Shown piece by piece: positions 1 to 15,698 of a DNA stretch of 64,000 nt. The stretch's first letter is position 1; each line of letters begins with the position of its first letter. The notes under the pieces are model-generated. The model saw nothing but the letters and a program-made list of their open reading frames with translations. It ran no database searches and had not been told where the DNA came from. The position numbers and the translations under genes are program-made. Source of the DNA: Atherix ibis (lineage: Eukaryota; Arthropoda; Insecta; Diptera; Athericidae); the NCBI GenBank assembly GCA_958298945.1, contig OY282608.1, positions 80,772,806-80,836,805 of the forward strand, given 5' to 3'.

Positions 1-2400
1 CCGACAAACCAACAAACCAACAAACCAACAAACCAACAAACCAACAAACCAACAAACCAACAACTCAACAACCCAACAAACCAACAAGCCAACAAACGAA
101 CAAACGAACAAACCAACAAACCAACAAACCAACGAACCAACAAACCAATAAACCAAAAAGCTAACAAACCAACAAACCAACAAACCAACAAACCAACAAA
201 CCAACATACCAACAAACCAACAAACCAAGAAATCAACAAACCAACAAACCAACAAGCCAACAAACCAAAAAACCAAAAAACCGAAAACCCAACAAACCAA
301 GAAACCAACAAACCAACAAACCAACAAACCAACAAACCAACAAACCAGCAAACCAACAAACCAACAAACACACAAACCAACAAACCAACAAACCAACAAA
401 CCAACAAACCAACAAACCAACAAACCAACAAACCAACAATACGACAAGCCAACAAACCAACAATGCAACAAACGAACAAACCAACAAGCCAACAAACCAA
501 CAAGCCAACAAACCAACAAACCAACAAACCAACAAACCAACAAACAAATAAAGCAACAAACCAACAAACCAATAAACCAACAAACCAACAAGCCAACAAA
601 CAACGAACCAACAAACCATCAAACCAACAAACCAACAAACCAACAAATCAACAAACCAACAAACTAACAAGCCAACAAACCAACAAACCAACAAAGCAAC
701 AAACCAACAAACCAACAAACCAACAAACCAACAAACCAACAAACCAAAAAACCAAGAAACCAATAAACCAACAAACCAACAAACAAACAAACCAACAAAA
801 TAACAAACCAACAAACAAATAAACCAACAAACCAACAAGCCAACAAGCCAACAAACCAACAAGCCAACAAACGAACAAACGAACAAACCAACAAACCAAC
901 AAACCAACAAACCAACAAGCCAATAAACAAAAAAACCAACAATCAAACAAACCAACAAACCAACAAACCAATAAACCAACAAACAATTAAAACAACAAAC
1001 CAACAAACCAACAAACCAACAAACCAACAAAACAACAAGCCAACAAGCCAACAAACCAACAAGCCAACAAACGAACAAACGAACAAACGAACAAACCAAC
1101 AAACCAACAAACCAACATACCAACAAGCCAACAAGCCAACAAACCAAAAAACCAACAAACGAACAAACCAACCAACCAACAAACCAACAAACCAACAAGC
1201 CAACAAGCCAACAAACCAACAAGCCAACACACGAACAAACTAAAAAACAAACAAACCAACAAACCAACGAGCCAACAAACCAACAAGCCAACAAGCCAAC
1301 AAACAAACAAACCAACAATCAAACAAACCAACAAACCAACAAACCAACAAACCAACAAACCAACAAACCAACAAACCAACAAACCAACAAGCCGACAAGC
1401 CAACAAGCCAACAAGCCAACACCCCAACAAACGAACAAACCAACAAACAAACAAACCAACAAACCAACAAACCAACAAACCAACAAACCAACAAGCCAAA
1501 AACAAACAAACCAACAATCAAACAAACCAACAAATCAACAAACCAACAAACCAACAAACCAACAAGCCAACAAGCCAACAAGCCAACAAGCCAACAAGCC
1601 AACAAACGAACAAACTAACAAACAAACAAACCAACAAACCAACAAACCAACAAACCAACAAACCAACAAACCAACAAACCAATAAACAAAAAAACCAACA
1701 AACCAACAAAACAACAAACCAACAAACAAATTAACCAACAAACCAACAAAAAAAAACAAACCAACAAACCAACAAACCCAAAAATTAACAAGCAAACAAA
1801 CCACCAAACCAACAAGCCAACAAGCTAACAAACCAACAAGCCAACAAACGAACAAACCAACAAGCCAACAAACCAAAAAACCAACAAACCAACAAACCAA
1901 CAAACCAAAAAACCAACAAACGAACAAACTAACCAACCAACAAACCAACAAACGAACAAACCAACAAACAAACAAACCAACAAGCCAACAAACCAACAAG
2001 CCAACAAGCCAACAAACAAACAAACCAACAATCAAACAAACCAACAAACCAACAAACCAACAAACCAACAAACCAACAAGCCAACAAGCCAACAAGCCAA
2101 CAAGCCAACAAACGAACAAACCAACAAACAAACAAACCAACAAACCAACAAACCAACAAACCAACAAACCAACAAGCCAACAAACAAACAAACCAACAAT
2201 CAAACAAACCAACAAACCAACAAACCAACAAATAAACAAACCAACAAGCCAACAAGCCAACAAGCCAACAAGCCAATAAACGAACAAACCAACAAACAAA
2301 CAAACCAACAAACCAACAAACCAACAAACCAACAAACCAACAAACCAACAAACCAACAAACCAACACACCAACAAACCATCAAACCCTCAAACAAACAAA
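1..2400 (+). repeat. Zone I: heterogeneous sub-array with ~170-200 bp higher-order period
   Basis: This zone is marked by paired or tripled cgaacaaa units (near 95, 870 and 1,070), runs of consecutive ccaacaag units (1,390-1,430 and 1,560-1,610) and the motif caatcaaac, whose t lies at about 943, 1,319, 1,518, 2,032 and 2,200. The last two are 168 bp (21 units) apart and their flanks match, with aagcc runs followed by cgaacaaa and caaacaaa. The same motif returns in zone III near 23,200/23,376, 26,758/26,942 and 31,709/31,893, so zones I and III share ancestry. No gene, promoter or unique sequence is visible here. Confidence 0.8.
1725..1860 (+). repeat. First AT-box plus cccaaaaattaacaag block, embedded in zone I
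   Basis: An AT-rich box (caaattaacc, near 1,731) is followed by a lengthened A run and then by cccaaaaattaacaag (tt at about 1,785) and ccaccaaacc. This is the module core that dominates zone II, but here it is flanked on both sides by zone I type repeats with caatcaaac. The box reads ttaacc, as in zones III and IV, and not ttaatc as in zone II. It may be an older form of the box or a piece moved by unequal exchange. Confidence 0.65.
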
Positions 2401-5400
2401 CCAACAAACGAACAAAACAACAAACCAACAAACAAACTAATCAACAAACCAACAAAAAAAAAACCAACAAACCAACAAAAAAAAAACCAACAAACCAACA
2501 AACGAACAAGCCAACAAACCAACAAACCCAAAAATTAACAAGCAAACAAACCACCAAACCAACAAGCCAACAAGCCAACAAACCAACAAGTCAACAAGCC
2601 AACAAACGAACAAACAAACAAACCAACAAACCAAAAAACCAACAAACTAACAAATCAACAAACCAAAAAACCAACAAACGAACAAACTAACCAACCAACA
2701 AACCAACAAACGAACAAACCACCAAACCAAAAAACCAACAAACGAACAAACCAACAAACCAACAAACCAACAAGCCAACAAACCAAAAAACCAATAAACC
2801 AACAAACTAGCAAACCAACAAACCAACAAACCAACAAACCAACAAACCAACAAACCAACAAACCAACAAACCAACAAGCCAACAAACCAACAAACGAACA
2901 AACCAACAAACCAACAAACCAACAAACCAACAAACCAACAAACCAATAAACCAACAAACCAACATACCAACAAACCAACAAACCAACAAACCAACAAACC
3001 AACAAACCAAAAAACCAACAAACCAACAAACCAACAAGCCAACAAACCAAAAAGCCAACAAACAAACAAACCAACAAACAAACAAGCCAACAAACGAACA
3101 AACCAACAAACCTACAAACCAACAAACCAACAAACCGACAAACCAACAAACCAACAAACCAACAAACCAACAAACCAACAACCCAAAAAAACCAACAAAC
3201 CAACAAACCAACAAGCCAACAAACCAACAAACCAACAAGCCAACAAATGAACAAACCAACAAACAAACAAACCAACAAACCAACAAGCCAACAAACCAAC
3301 AAGCCAACAAACCAACAAACAAATGAACCAACAAACCAACAAACCAACAAACCAACAAACCAACAAACCAACAAACCAACAAACCAAAAAACCAACAAAC
3401 CAACAAACCAACAAACCAACAAACCAACAAACCAACAAACAAACAAACCAACAAACGAACAAAACAACAAACCAACAAACAAATTAATCAACAAACCAAC
3501 AAAAAAAAAACCAACAAACCAACAAACGATTAAGCCAACAAACCAACAAACCCAAAAACTAACAAGCAAACAAACCACCAAACCAACAAGCCAACAAGCC
3601 AAAAAACCAACAAGACAACAAGCCAACAAACAAACAAACCAACAAACCAACAAACCAAAAAACCAACAAACCAACAAACCAACAAATAAAAAAACCAACA
3701 AACGAACAAACTAACCAACCAACAAACCAACAAACGAACAAACCACCAAACCAAAAAACCAACAAACGAACAAACCAACAAACCAACAAGCCAACAAACC
3801 AAAAAACTAACAAACCAACAAACTAGCAAACCAACAAACCAACAAACCAACAAACCAACAAACCAACAAACCAACAAACCAACAAACCAACAAACCAACA
3901 AGCCAACAAACCAACAAACGAACAAACCAACAAACCAACAAACCAACAAACCAACAAACCAACATACCAACAAACCAACAAACCAACAAACCAACAAACC
4001 AAAAAACCAAAAAACCAACAAACCAACAAACCAACAAGCCAACAAACCACCAAGCCAACAAACGAACAAACCAACAAAAAAAACAACCCAACAAACGAAC
4101 AAACCAACAAACCTACAAACCAACAAACCAACAAACCGACAAACCAACAAACCAACAAACCAACAAACCAACAAACCAACAACCCAAAAAAACCAACAAA
4201 CCAACAAACCAACAAGCCAACAAACCAACAAACCAAGAAGCCAACAAACGGACAAACCAACAAACAAACAAACAAACAAGCCAACAAGCCAACAAACCAA
4301 CAAGCCAACAAACCAACAAACAAATGAACCAACAAACCAACAAACCAACAAACCAAAAAACCAACAAACCAACAAACCAACAAACCAACAAACCAACAAG
4401 CCAAGAAACCAACAAACCAACAAACGAACAAACCAACAAACCAACAAACTAACAAACCAACAAGCCAACAAACCAACAAACCAACAAACCAACAAGCCAA
4501 CAAGCCAACAAACCAAAAAACCAACAAACGAACAAACCAACAAACAAACAAACCAACAAACCAACAAACCAACAAACCAACAAATCAACAAACCAACAAA
4601 CCAACAAACCAACAAACCAAATAACCAACAAACCAACAAACCAACAAACCAACAAACCAACAAACCAACAAACAAATAAACCAACAAACAAAAAAACCAA
4701 CAAAACAACAAACCAACAAACCAACAATCCAACAAACCAACAAACCGACAAACCAACATGCCAACAAGCCAACAAACCAACACGCCAACAAACGAACAAA
4801 ACAACAAACCAACAAACAAATTAATCAACAAACCAACAAAAAAAAACCAACAAACCAACAAATGAACAAGCCAACAAACCCAAAAATTAACAAGCAAACA
4901 AACCACCAAACCAACAAGCCAACAAGCAAACAAACCAACAAGCCAACAAGCCAACAAACGAACAAACCAACAAACCAACAAACCAAAAAACCAACAAACC
5001 AACAAACCAACAAACCAAAAAACCAACAAACGAACAAACTAACCAACCAACAAACCAACAAACGAACAAACCACCAAACCAAAAAACCAACAAACGAACA
5101 AACTAACAAACCAACAAACCAATAAGCCAACAAACCAAAAAACCAACAAACCAACAAACTAGCAAACCAACAAACCAACAAACCAACAAACCAACAAACC
5201 AACAAACCTACAAACCAACAAACCAAAAAACCAACAAGCCAACAAACCAACAAACCAACAAACCAATATACCAACAAACCAACAAACCAACAAACCAACA
5301 AACCAACAAACCAAAAAACCAACAAACCAACAAACCAACAAGCCAACAAACCAACAAGCCAACAAACGAACAAACCAACAAACAAACAAGCCAACAAACG

Positions 5401-8400
5401 AACAAACCAACAAACCTACAAACCAACAAACCAACAAACTGACAAACCAACAAACCAACAAACCAACAAACCAACAAACCAACAACCCAAAAAAACCAAC
5501 AAACCAACAAACCAACAAGCCAACAAACCAACAAACCAACAAGCCAACAAACGAACAAACCAACAAACAAACAAACCAACAAACCAACAAGCCAACAAAC
5601 CAACAAGCCAACAAACCAACAAACAAATGAACTAACAAACCAACAAACCAACAAACCAACAAACCAACAAACCAACAAACCAACAAACCAACAAACCAAC
5701 AAACCAACAAACCAACAAGCCAACAAACCAACAAACGAACAAACCAACAAACCAACAAACCAACAAACCAACAAACCAACAAACCAACATACCAACAAAC
5801 TAACAAACCAACAAACCAACAAACCAACAAACCAGAAAACCAACAAACCAACAAACCAACAAGCCAACAAACCAACAAGCCAACAAACGAACAAACCAAC
5901 AAACAAACAAGCCAACAAACGAACAAACCAACAAACCTACAAACCAACAAACCAACAAATCGACAAACCAACAAACCAACAAACCAACAAACCAACAAAC
6001 CAACAACCCAAAAAAACCAACAAACCAACAAACCAACAAGCCAACAAACCAACAAACCAACAAGCCAACAAATGAACAAACCAACAAACAAACAAACCAA
6101 CAAACCAACAAGCCAACAAACCAACAAGCCAACAAACCAACAAACAAATGAACCAACAAACCAACAAACGAACAAACCAACAAACCAACAAACCAACAAA
6201 TCAACAAACCAACAAACCAACAAACCAACAAACCAACAAACCAACAAACCAACAAACCAACAAACCAACAAACCAACAAACCAACAAACCAACAAACCAA
6301 CAAACCAACAAACAAACAAACCAACAAACGAACAAAACAACAAACCAACAAACAAATTAATCAACAAACCAACAGAAAAAAACCAACAAACCAACAAACG
6401 AACAAGCCAACAAACCAACAAACCCAAAAATTAACAAGCAAACAAACCACCAAACCAACAAGCCAACAAGCCAAGAAACCAACAAGCCAACAAGCCAACA
6501 AACGAACAAACCAACAAACCAACAAACCAACAAACCAAAAAACCAACAAACCAACAAACCAACAAACCAAAAAACCAACAAACGAACAAACTAACCAACC
6601 AACAAACCAACAAACGAACAAACCACCAAACCAAAAAACCAACAAACGAACAAACCAACAAACCAACAAACCAACAAGCCAACAAACCAAAAAACCCAAA
6701 AAACCAACAAACTAGCAAACCAACAAACAAACAAACCAACAAACCAACAAACCAACAAACCAACAAACCAACAAACCAACAAACCAACAAGCCAACAAAC
6801 CAACAAACCAACAAACGAACAAACCAACAAACCAACAAACCAACAAACCAACAAACCAACAAACCAACATACCAACAAACCAACAAACCAACAAACCAAC
6901 AAACCAACAAACCAAAAAACGAACAAACCAACAAACCAACAAGCCAACAAACCAACAAGCCAACAAACGAACAAACCAACAAACAAACAAGCCAATAAAC
7001 GAACAAACCAACAAACCTACAAACCAACAAACCAACAAACCGACAAACCAACAAACCAACAAACCAACAAACCAACAAACCAACAACCCAAAAAAACCAA
7101 CAAACCAACAAACCAACAAGCCAACAAACCAACAAACCCACAAGCCAACAAACGGACAAACCAACAAACAAACAAACCAACACACCAACAAGCCAACAAA
7201 CCAACAAGCCAACAAGCCAACAAACAAATGAACCAACAAACCAACAAACCAACAAACCAACAAACCAACAAACCAACAAACCAACAAACCAACAAACCAA
7301 CAAGGCAACAAGCCAACAAACCAACAAACCAACAAACGAACAAACCAACAAACCAACAAACTAACAAATTAACAAGCCAACAAACCAACAAACACACAAA
7401 CCAACAAGCCAACAAGCCAACAAACCAACAAACCAACAAACCAACAAACCAACTAACCCACAAACCAACAAACCAACAAACCAACAAACCAACAAACCAA
7501 CAAACCAACAAATAAAAAAACCAACAAACAAAAAAACCAACAAAACAACAAACCAACAAACCAACAATCCAACAAACCAACAAACCGACAAACCAACATG
7601 CCAACAAGCCAACAAACCAACAAGCCAACAAACGAACAAAACAACAAACCAACAAACAAATTAATCAACAAACCAACAAAACAAAAACCAACAAACCAAC
7701 AAACGAACAAGCCAACAAACCAACAAACCCAAAATTTAACAAGCAAACAAACCACCAAACCAACAAGCCAACAAGCCAACAAACCAACAAGCCAACAAGG
7801 CAACAAACGAACAAACCAACAAACCAACAAACCAAAAAACCAACAAACCAACAAACCAAAAAACCAAAAAACCAACAAACGAACAAACTAACCAACCAAC
7901 AAACCAACAAACGAACAAACCACCAAACCAAAAAACCAACAAACGAACAAACCAACAGACCAACAAACCAAAAAGCCAAAAAACCAACAAACCAACAAAC
8001 CAACAAACCAACAAACTAACAAGCCAACAAACCAACAAACCAACAAACCAACAAGCCAACAAACGAACAAATGAACAAACCAACAAACCAACAAACCAAC
8101 AAACCAACAAACAAACATACCAACAAACCAACAAACCAACAAACCAACAAACCAACAAACCAACAAACCAACAAACCAACAAACCAACAAACCAACAAAC
8201 CAACAAACCAACAAACCAACAAACCAACAAACAAACAAACCAACAAACGAACAAAACAACAAACGAACAAAACAACAAACCAACAAACAAATTAATCAAC
8301 AAACCAACAGAAAAAAAAACCAACAAACCAACAAACGAACAAGCCAACAAACCAACAAACCCAAAAGTTAACAAGCAAAAAAACCACCAAAATAACAAGC

Positions 8401-8615
8401 CAACAAGCCAACAAACCAACAAGCCAACAAGCCAACAAACGAACAAACCAACAAACCAACAAACCAACAAACCAAAAAACCAACAAACCAACAAACCAAC
8501 GAACCAAAAAACCAACAAACGAACAAACTAACCAACCAACAAACCAACAAACGAACAAACCACCAAACCAAAAAACCAACAAACGAACAAACCAACAAAC
8601 CAACAAACCAACAAG

Positions 8616-10813
8616 CCAACAAACCAAAAAACCCAAAAAACCAACAAAATAGCAAACCAACAAACAAACAAACCAACAAACCAACAAACCAACAAACCAA
8701 CAAACCAACAAACCAACAAACCAACAAACCAACAAACCAACAAGCCAACAAACCAACAAACGAACAAACCAACAAACCAACAAACCAACATAACAACAAA
8801 CCAACAAACCAACAAACCAACAAACCAACAAACCAAAAAACCAACAAACCAACAAACCAACAAGCCAACAAACCAACAAGCCAACAAACGAACAAACCAA
8901 CAAACAAACAAGCCAACAAACGAACAAACCAACAAACCTACAAACCAACAAACCAACAAACCGACAAACCAATAAACCAACAAACCAACAAACCAACAAC
9001 CCAAAAAAACCAACAAACCAACAAACCAACAAGCCAACAAACCAACAAACCAACAAGCCAACAAACGGACAAACCAACCAACAAACAAACCAACACACCA
9101 ACAAGCCAACAAACCAACAAGCCAACACACCAACAAACAAATGAACCAACAAACCAACAAACCAACAAACCAACAAACCAACAAACCAACAAACCAACAA
9201 ACCAACAAACCAACAAACCAACAAACCAACAAGCCAACAAACCAACAAACCAACAAACGAACAAACCAATAAACCAACAAACTAACAAATTAACAAGCCA
9301 ACAAACCAACAAACACACAAACCAAAAAGCCAACAAGCCAACAAACCAAAAAACCAAAAAACCAACAAACGAACAAACCAACAAACAAACAAACCAACAA
9401 ACCAACAAACCAACAAACCAACAAACCAACAAACCAACAAACCAACAAATCAACAAACCAACAAACCAACAAACCAACAAACCAACTAACCCACAAACCA
9501 ACAAACCAACAAACCAACAAACCAACAAACAAAAAACCAACAAACAAAAAAACCAACAAAACAACAAACCAACAAACCAACAATCCAACAAACCAACAAA
9601 CCGACAAACCAACATGCCAACAAGCCAACAAACCAACAAGCCAACAAACGAACAAAACAACAAACCAACAAACAAATTAATCAACAAACCAACAAAACAA
9701 AAACCAACAAACCAACAAACGAACAAGCCAACAAACCAACAAACCCAAAAATTAACAAGCAAACAAACCACCAAACCAACAAGCCAATAAGCCAACAAAC
9801 CAACAAGCCAACAAGCCAACAAACGAACAAACCAACAAACCAAGAAATCAAAAAACCAACAAACCAACAAACCAAAAAACCAAAAAACCAACAAACGAAC
9901 AAACTAACCAACCAACAAACCAACAAACGAACAAACCACCAAACCAAAAAACCAACAAACGAACAAACCAACAGACCAACAAACCAACAAGCCAACAAAC
10001 CAACAAACGAACAAACCAACAAACCAAGAAACCAACAAACCAACAAACCAACAAACCAACATACCAACAAACCAACAAACCAACAAACCAACAAACTAAC
10101 AAACCAAAAAACAAACAAACAAACAAACCAACAAACGAACAAAACAACAAACCAACAAACAAATTAATCAACAAACCAACAGAAAAAAAACCAACAAACC
10201 AACAAACGAACAAACCAACAAACCAACAAACCAACAAACCAAAAAACCAACAAACAAACAAACCAACAAACGAACAAAACAACAAACCAACAAACAAATT
10301 AATCAACAAACCAACAAAACAAAAACCAACAAACCAACAAACGAACAAGCCAACAAACCAACAAACCCAAAAATTAACAAGCAAACAAACCACCAAACCA
10401 ACAAGCCAATAAGCCAACAAACCAACAAGCCAACAAGCCAACAAACGAACAAACCAACAAACCAACAAATCAAAAAACCAACAAACCAACAAACCAAAAA
10501 ACCAAAAAACCAACAAACGAACAAACTAACCAACCAACAAACCAACAAACGAACAAACCACCAAACCTAAAAACCAACAAACCAACAAGCCAACAAACCA
10601 ACAAGCCAACAAACCAACAAACAAATGAACCAACAAACCAACAAACGAACAAACCAACAAACCAACAAACCAACAAACCAACAAACCAACAAACCAACAA
10701 ACCAACAAACCAACAAACCAACAAACCAACAAACCAACAAACCAACAAACCAACAAACCAACAAACCAACAAACCAACAAACCAACAAACAAACAAACCA
10801 ACAAACCAACAAA
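8616..10813 (+). repeat. 2,198-bp tandem duplication, copy 1
   Basis: Copy 1 of a direct tandem pair with copy 2 at 10,814. Landmarks repeat at exactly +2,198: the rare aaaatagc at 8,647 and 10,845, AT boxes at 9,681/11,879, 10,168/12,366 and 10,303/12,501, and the rare cctaaaaacc at about 10,566/12,764. The left homology edge is set by a ccaacaag unit at 8,615 that is ccaacaaa in copy 2. The unit contains its own internal near-duplication: two AT boxes 135 bp apart, the first with cagaaaaaa and the second with caaaacaaaaacc downstream. Confidence 0.9.
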
Positions 10814-12786
10814 CCAACAAACCAAAAAACCCAAAAAACCAACAAAATAGCAAACCAACAAACAAACAAACCAACAAACCAACAAACCAACAAACCAACA
10901 AACCAACAAACCAACAAACCAACAAACCAACAAACCAACAAGCCAACAAACCAACAAACGAACAAACCAACAAACCAACAAACCAACATAACAACAAACC
11001 AACAAACCAACAAACCAACAAACCAACAAACCAAAAAACCAACAAACCAACAAACCAACAAGCCAACAAACCAACAAGCCAACAAACGAACAAACCAACA
11101 AACAAACAAGCCAACAAACGAACAAACCAACAAACCTACAAACCAACAAACCAACAAACCGACAAACCAATAAACCAACAAACCAACAAACCAACAACCC
11201 AAAAAAACCAACAAACCAACAAACCAACAAGCCAACAAACCAACAAACCAACAAGCCAACAAACGGACAAACCAACCAACAAACAAACCAACACACCAAC
11301 AAGCCAACAAACCAACAAGCCAACACACCAACAAACAAATGAACCAACAAACCAACAAACCAACAAACCAACAAACCAACAAACCAACAAACCAACAAAC
11401 CAACAAACCAACAAACCAACAAACCAACAAGCCAACAAACCAACAAACCAACAAACGAACAAACCAATAAACCAACAAACTAACAAATTAACAAGCCAAC
11501 AAACCAACAAACACACAAACCAAAAAGCCAACAAGCCAACAAACCAAAAAACCAAAAAACCAACAAACGAACAAACCAACAAACAAACAAACCAACAAAC
11601 CAACAAACCAACAAACCAACAAACCAACAATTCAACAAACCAACAAATCAACAAACCAACAAACCAACAAACCAACAAACCAACTAACCCACAAACCAAC
11701 AAACCAACAAACCAACAAACCAACAAACAAAAAACCAACAAACAAAAAAACCAACAAAACAACAAACCAACAAACCAACAATCCAACAAACCAACAAACC
11801 GACAAACCAACATGCCAACAAGCCAACAAACCAACAAGCCAACAAACGAACAAAACAACAAACCAACAAACAAATTAATCAACAAACCAACAAAACAAAA
11901 ACCAACAAACCAACAAACGAACAAGCCAACAAACCAACAAACCCAAAAATTAACAAGCAAACAAACCACCAAACCAACAAGCCAATAAGCCAACAAACCA
12001 ACAAGCCAACAAGCCAACAAACGAACAAACCAACAAACCAAGAAATCAAAAAACCAACAAACCAACAAACCAAAAAACCAAAAAACCAACAAACGAACAA
12101 ACTAACCAACCAACAAACCAACAAACGAACAAACCACCAAACCAAAAAACCAACAAACGAACAAACCAACAGACCAACAAACCAACAAGCCAACAAACCA
12201 ACAAACGAACAAACAAACAAACCAAGAAACCAACAAACCAACAAACCAACAAACCAACATACCAACAAACCAACAAACCAACAAACCAACAAACTAACAA
12301 ACCAAAAAACAAACAAACAAACAAACCAACAAACGAACAAAACAACAAACCAACAAACAAATTAATCAACAAACCAACAGAAAAAAAACCAACAAACCAA
12401 CAAACGAACAAACCAACAAACCAACAAACCAAGAAACCAAAAAACCAACAAACAAACAAACCAACAAACGAACAAAACAACAAACCAACAAACAAATTAA
12501 TCAACAAACCAACAAAACAAAAACCAACAAACCAACAAACGAACAAGCCAACAAACCAACAAACCCAAAAATTAACAAGCAAACAAACCACCAAACCAAC
12601 AAGCCAATAAGCCAACAAACCAACAAGCCAACAAGCCAACAAACGAACAAACCAACAAACCAACAAATCAAAAAACCAACAAACCAACAAACCAAAAAAC
12701 CAAAAAACCAACAAACGAACAAACTAACCAACCAACAAACCAACAAACGAACAAACCACCAAACCTAAAAACCAACAAACCAACAA
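10814..12786 (+). repeat. 2,198-bp tandem duplication, copy 2 (about 1.97 kb preserved)
   Basis: This follows copy 1 directly and matches it almost base for base. The differences I noticed are caattcaac near 11,631 against caaaccaac, caaacaaacaaacc near 12,205 against caaaccaacaaacc, and aaccaagaaacc near 12,428 against aaccaacaaacc. Strict colinearity ends at 12,787, where one 8-bp unit is inserted relative to 10,589. Homology beyond that point is looser. So few differences in about 2 kb indicates a recent duplication or recent homogenisation compared with neighbouring modules. Confidence 0.88.
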
Positions 12787-15698
12787 ACCAACAAGCCAAC
12801 AAACCAACAAGCCAACAAACCAACAAACAAATGAACCAACAAACCAACAAACGAACAAACCAACAAACCAACAAACCAACAAACCAACAAACCAACAAGC
12901 CAACAAACCAACAAACCAACAAACCAATAAACCAACAAACCAACAAACCAACAAACCAACAAACCAACAAACCAACAAACCAACAAACCAACAAACAAAC
13001 AAACCAACAAACCAACAAACCAACAAACCAACAAACCAACAAACCAACAAACCAACAAACAAACAAACCAACAAACGAACAAAACAACAAACCAACAAAC
13101 AAATTAATCAACAAACCAACAGAAAAAAAACCAACAAACCAACAAACGAACAAGCCAACAAACCAACAAACCCAAAAATTAACAAGCAAACAAACCACCA
13201 AACCAACAAGCCAACAAGCCAAGAAACCAACAAGCCAACAAGCCAACAAACGAACAAACCAACAAACCAACAAACCAACAAACCAAAAAACCAACAAACC
13301 AACAAACCAAAAAACCAACAAACGAACAAACTAACCAACCAACAAACCAACAAACGAACAAACCACCAAACCAAAAAACCAACAAACGAACAAACCAACA
13401 AACCAACAAACCAACAAGCCAACAAACCGAAAAACCCAAAAAACCAACAAACTAGCAAACCAACAAACAAACAAACCAACAAACCAACAAACCAACAAAC
13501 CAACAAACCAACAAACCAACAAACCAACAAACCAACAAGCCAACAAACCAACAAACGAACAAACCAACAAACCAACAAACCAACAAACCAACAAACCAAC
13601 AAACCAACATACCAACAAACCAACAAACCAACAAACCAACAAACCAACAAACCAAAAAACCAACAAACCAACAAACCAACAAGCCAACAAACCAACAAGC
13701 CATCAAACGAACAAACCAACAAACAAACAAGCCAACAAACGAACAAACCAACAAACCTACAAACCAACAAACCAACAAACCGACAAACCAACAAACCAAC
13801 AACCGAAAAAAACCAACAAACCAACAAACCAACAAGCCAACAAACCAACAAACCAACAAGCCAACAAACGGACAAACCAACAAACAAACAAACCAACACA
13901 CCAACAAGCCAACAAACCAACAAGCCAACAAGCCAACAAACAAATGAACCAACAAACCAACAAACCAACAAACCAACAAACCAACAAACCAACAAACACA
14001 CAAACCAACAAACCAACAAACCAACAAGGCAACAAGCCAACAAACCAACAAACCAACAAACGAACAAACCAACAAGCCAACAAACTAACAAATTAACAAG
14101 CCAACAAACCAACAAACACACAAACCAACAAGCCAACAAGCCAACAAACCAAAAAACCAACAAACGAACAAACTAACAAACAAACAAACCAACAAACCAA
14201 CAAACCAACAAACCAACAAACCAACAAACCAACAAACCAACAAACCAACAAACCAACAAACCAACAAACCAACAAACCAACTAACCCACAAACCAACAAA
14301 CCAACAAACCAACAAACCAACAAACCAACAAACAAAAAAACCAACAAACAAAAAAACCAACAAAACAACAAACCAACAAACCAACAATCCAACAAACCAA
14401 CAAACCGACAAACCAACATGCCAACAAGCCAACAAACCAACAAGCCAACAAACGAACAAAACAACAAACCAACAAACAAATTAATCAACAAACCAACAAA
14501 ACAAAAACCAACAAACCAACAAACGAACAAGCCAACAAACCAACAAACCCAAAAATTAACAAGCAAACAAACCACCAAACCAACAAGCCAACAAGCCAAC
14601 AAACCAACAAGCCAACAAGGCAACAAACGAACAAACCAACAAACCAACAAACCAAAAAACCAACAAACCAACAAACCAAAAAACCAAAAAACCAACAAAC
14701 GAACAAACTAACCAACCAACAAACCAACAAACGAACAAACCACCAAACCAAAAAACCAACAAACGAACAAACCAACAGACCAACAAACCAAAAAGCCAAC
14801 AAACCAACAAACCAACAAACCAACAAACCAACATACTAACAAGCCAACAAACCAACAAACCAACAAACCAACAAGCCAACAAACGAACAAATGAACAAAC
14901 CAACAAACCAACAAACCAACAAACCAACAAACCAACAAACCAACAAACCAACATACCAACAAACCAACAAACCAACAAACCAACAAACCAACAGACCAAC
15001 AAACCAACAAACCAACAAACCAACAAACTAACAAATTAACAAGCCAACAAACCAACAAACACACAAACCAACAAGCCAATAAGCCAACAAACCAAAAAAC
15101 CAACAAACGAACAAACCAACAAACAAACAAACTAACAAACCAACAAACCAACAAACCAACAAACCAACAAACCAACAGACCAACAAACCAACAAACCAAC
15201 AAACCAACAAACCAACAAACCAACTAACCCACAAACCAACAAACCAACAAACCAACAAACCAACAAACCAACAAACAAAAAAACCAACAAACAAAAAAAC
15301 CAACAAAACAACAAACCAACAAACCAACAATCCAACAAACCAACAAACCGACAAACCAACATGCCAACAAGCCAACAAACCAACAAGCCAACAAACGAAC
15401 AAAACAACAAACCAACAAACAAATTAATCAACAAACCAACAAAACAAAAACCAACAAACCAACAAACGAACAAGCCAACAAACCAACAAACCCAAAAATT
15501 AACAAGCAAACAAACCACCAAACCAACAAGCCAATAAGCCAACAAACCAACAAGCCAACAAGCCAACAAACGAACAAACCAACAAACCAACAAATCAAAA
15601 AACCAACAAACCAACAAACCAAAAAACCAAAAAACCAACAAACGAACAAACTAACCAACCAACAAACCAACAAACGAACAAACCACCAAACCAAAAAC

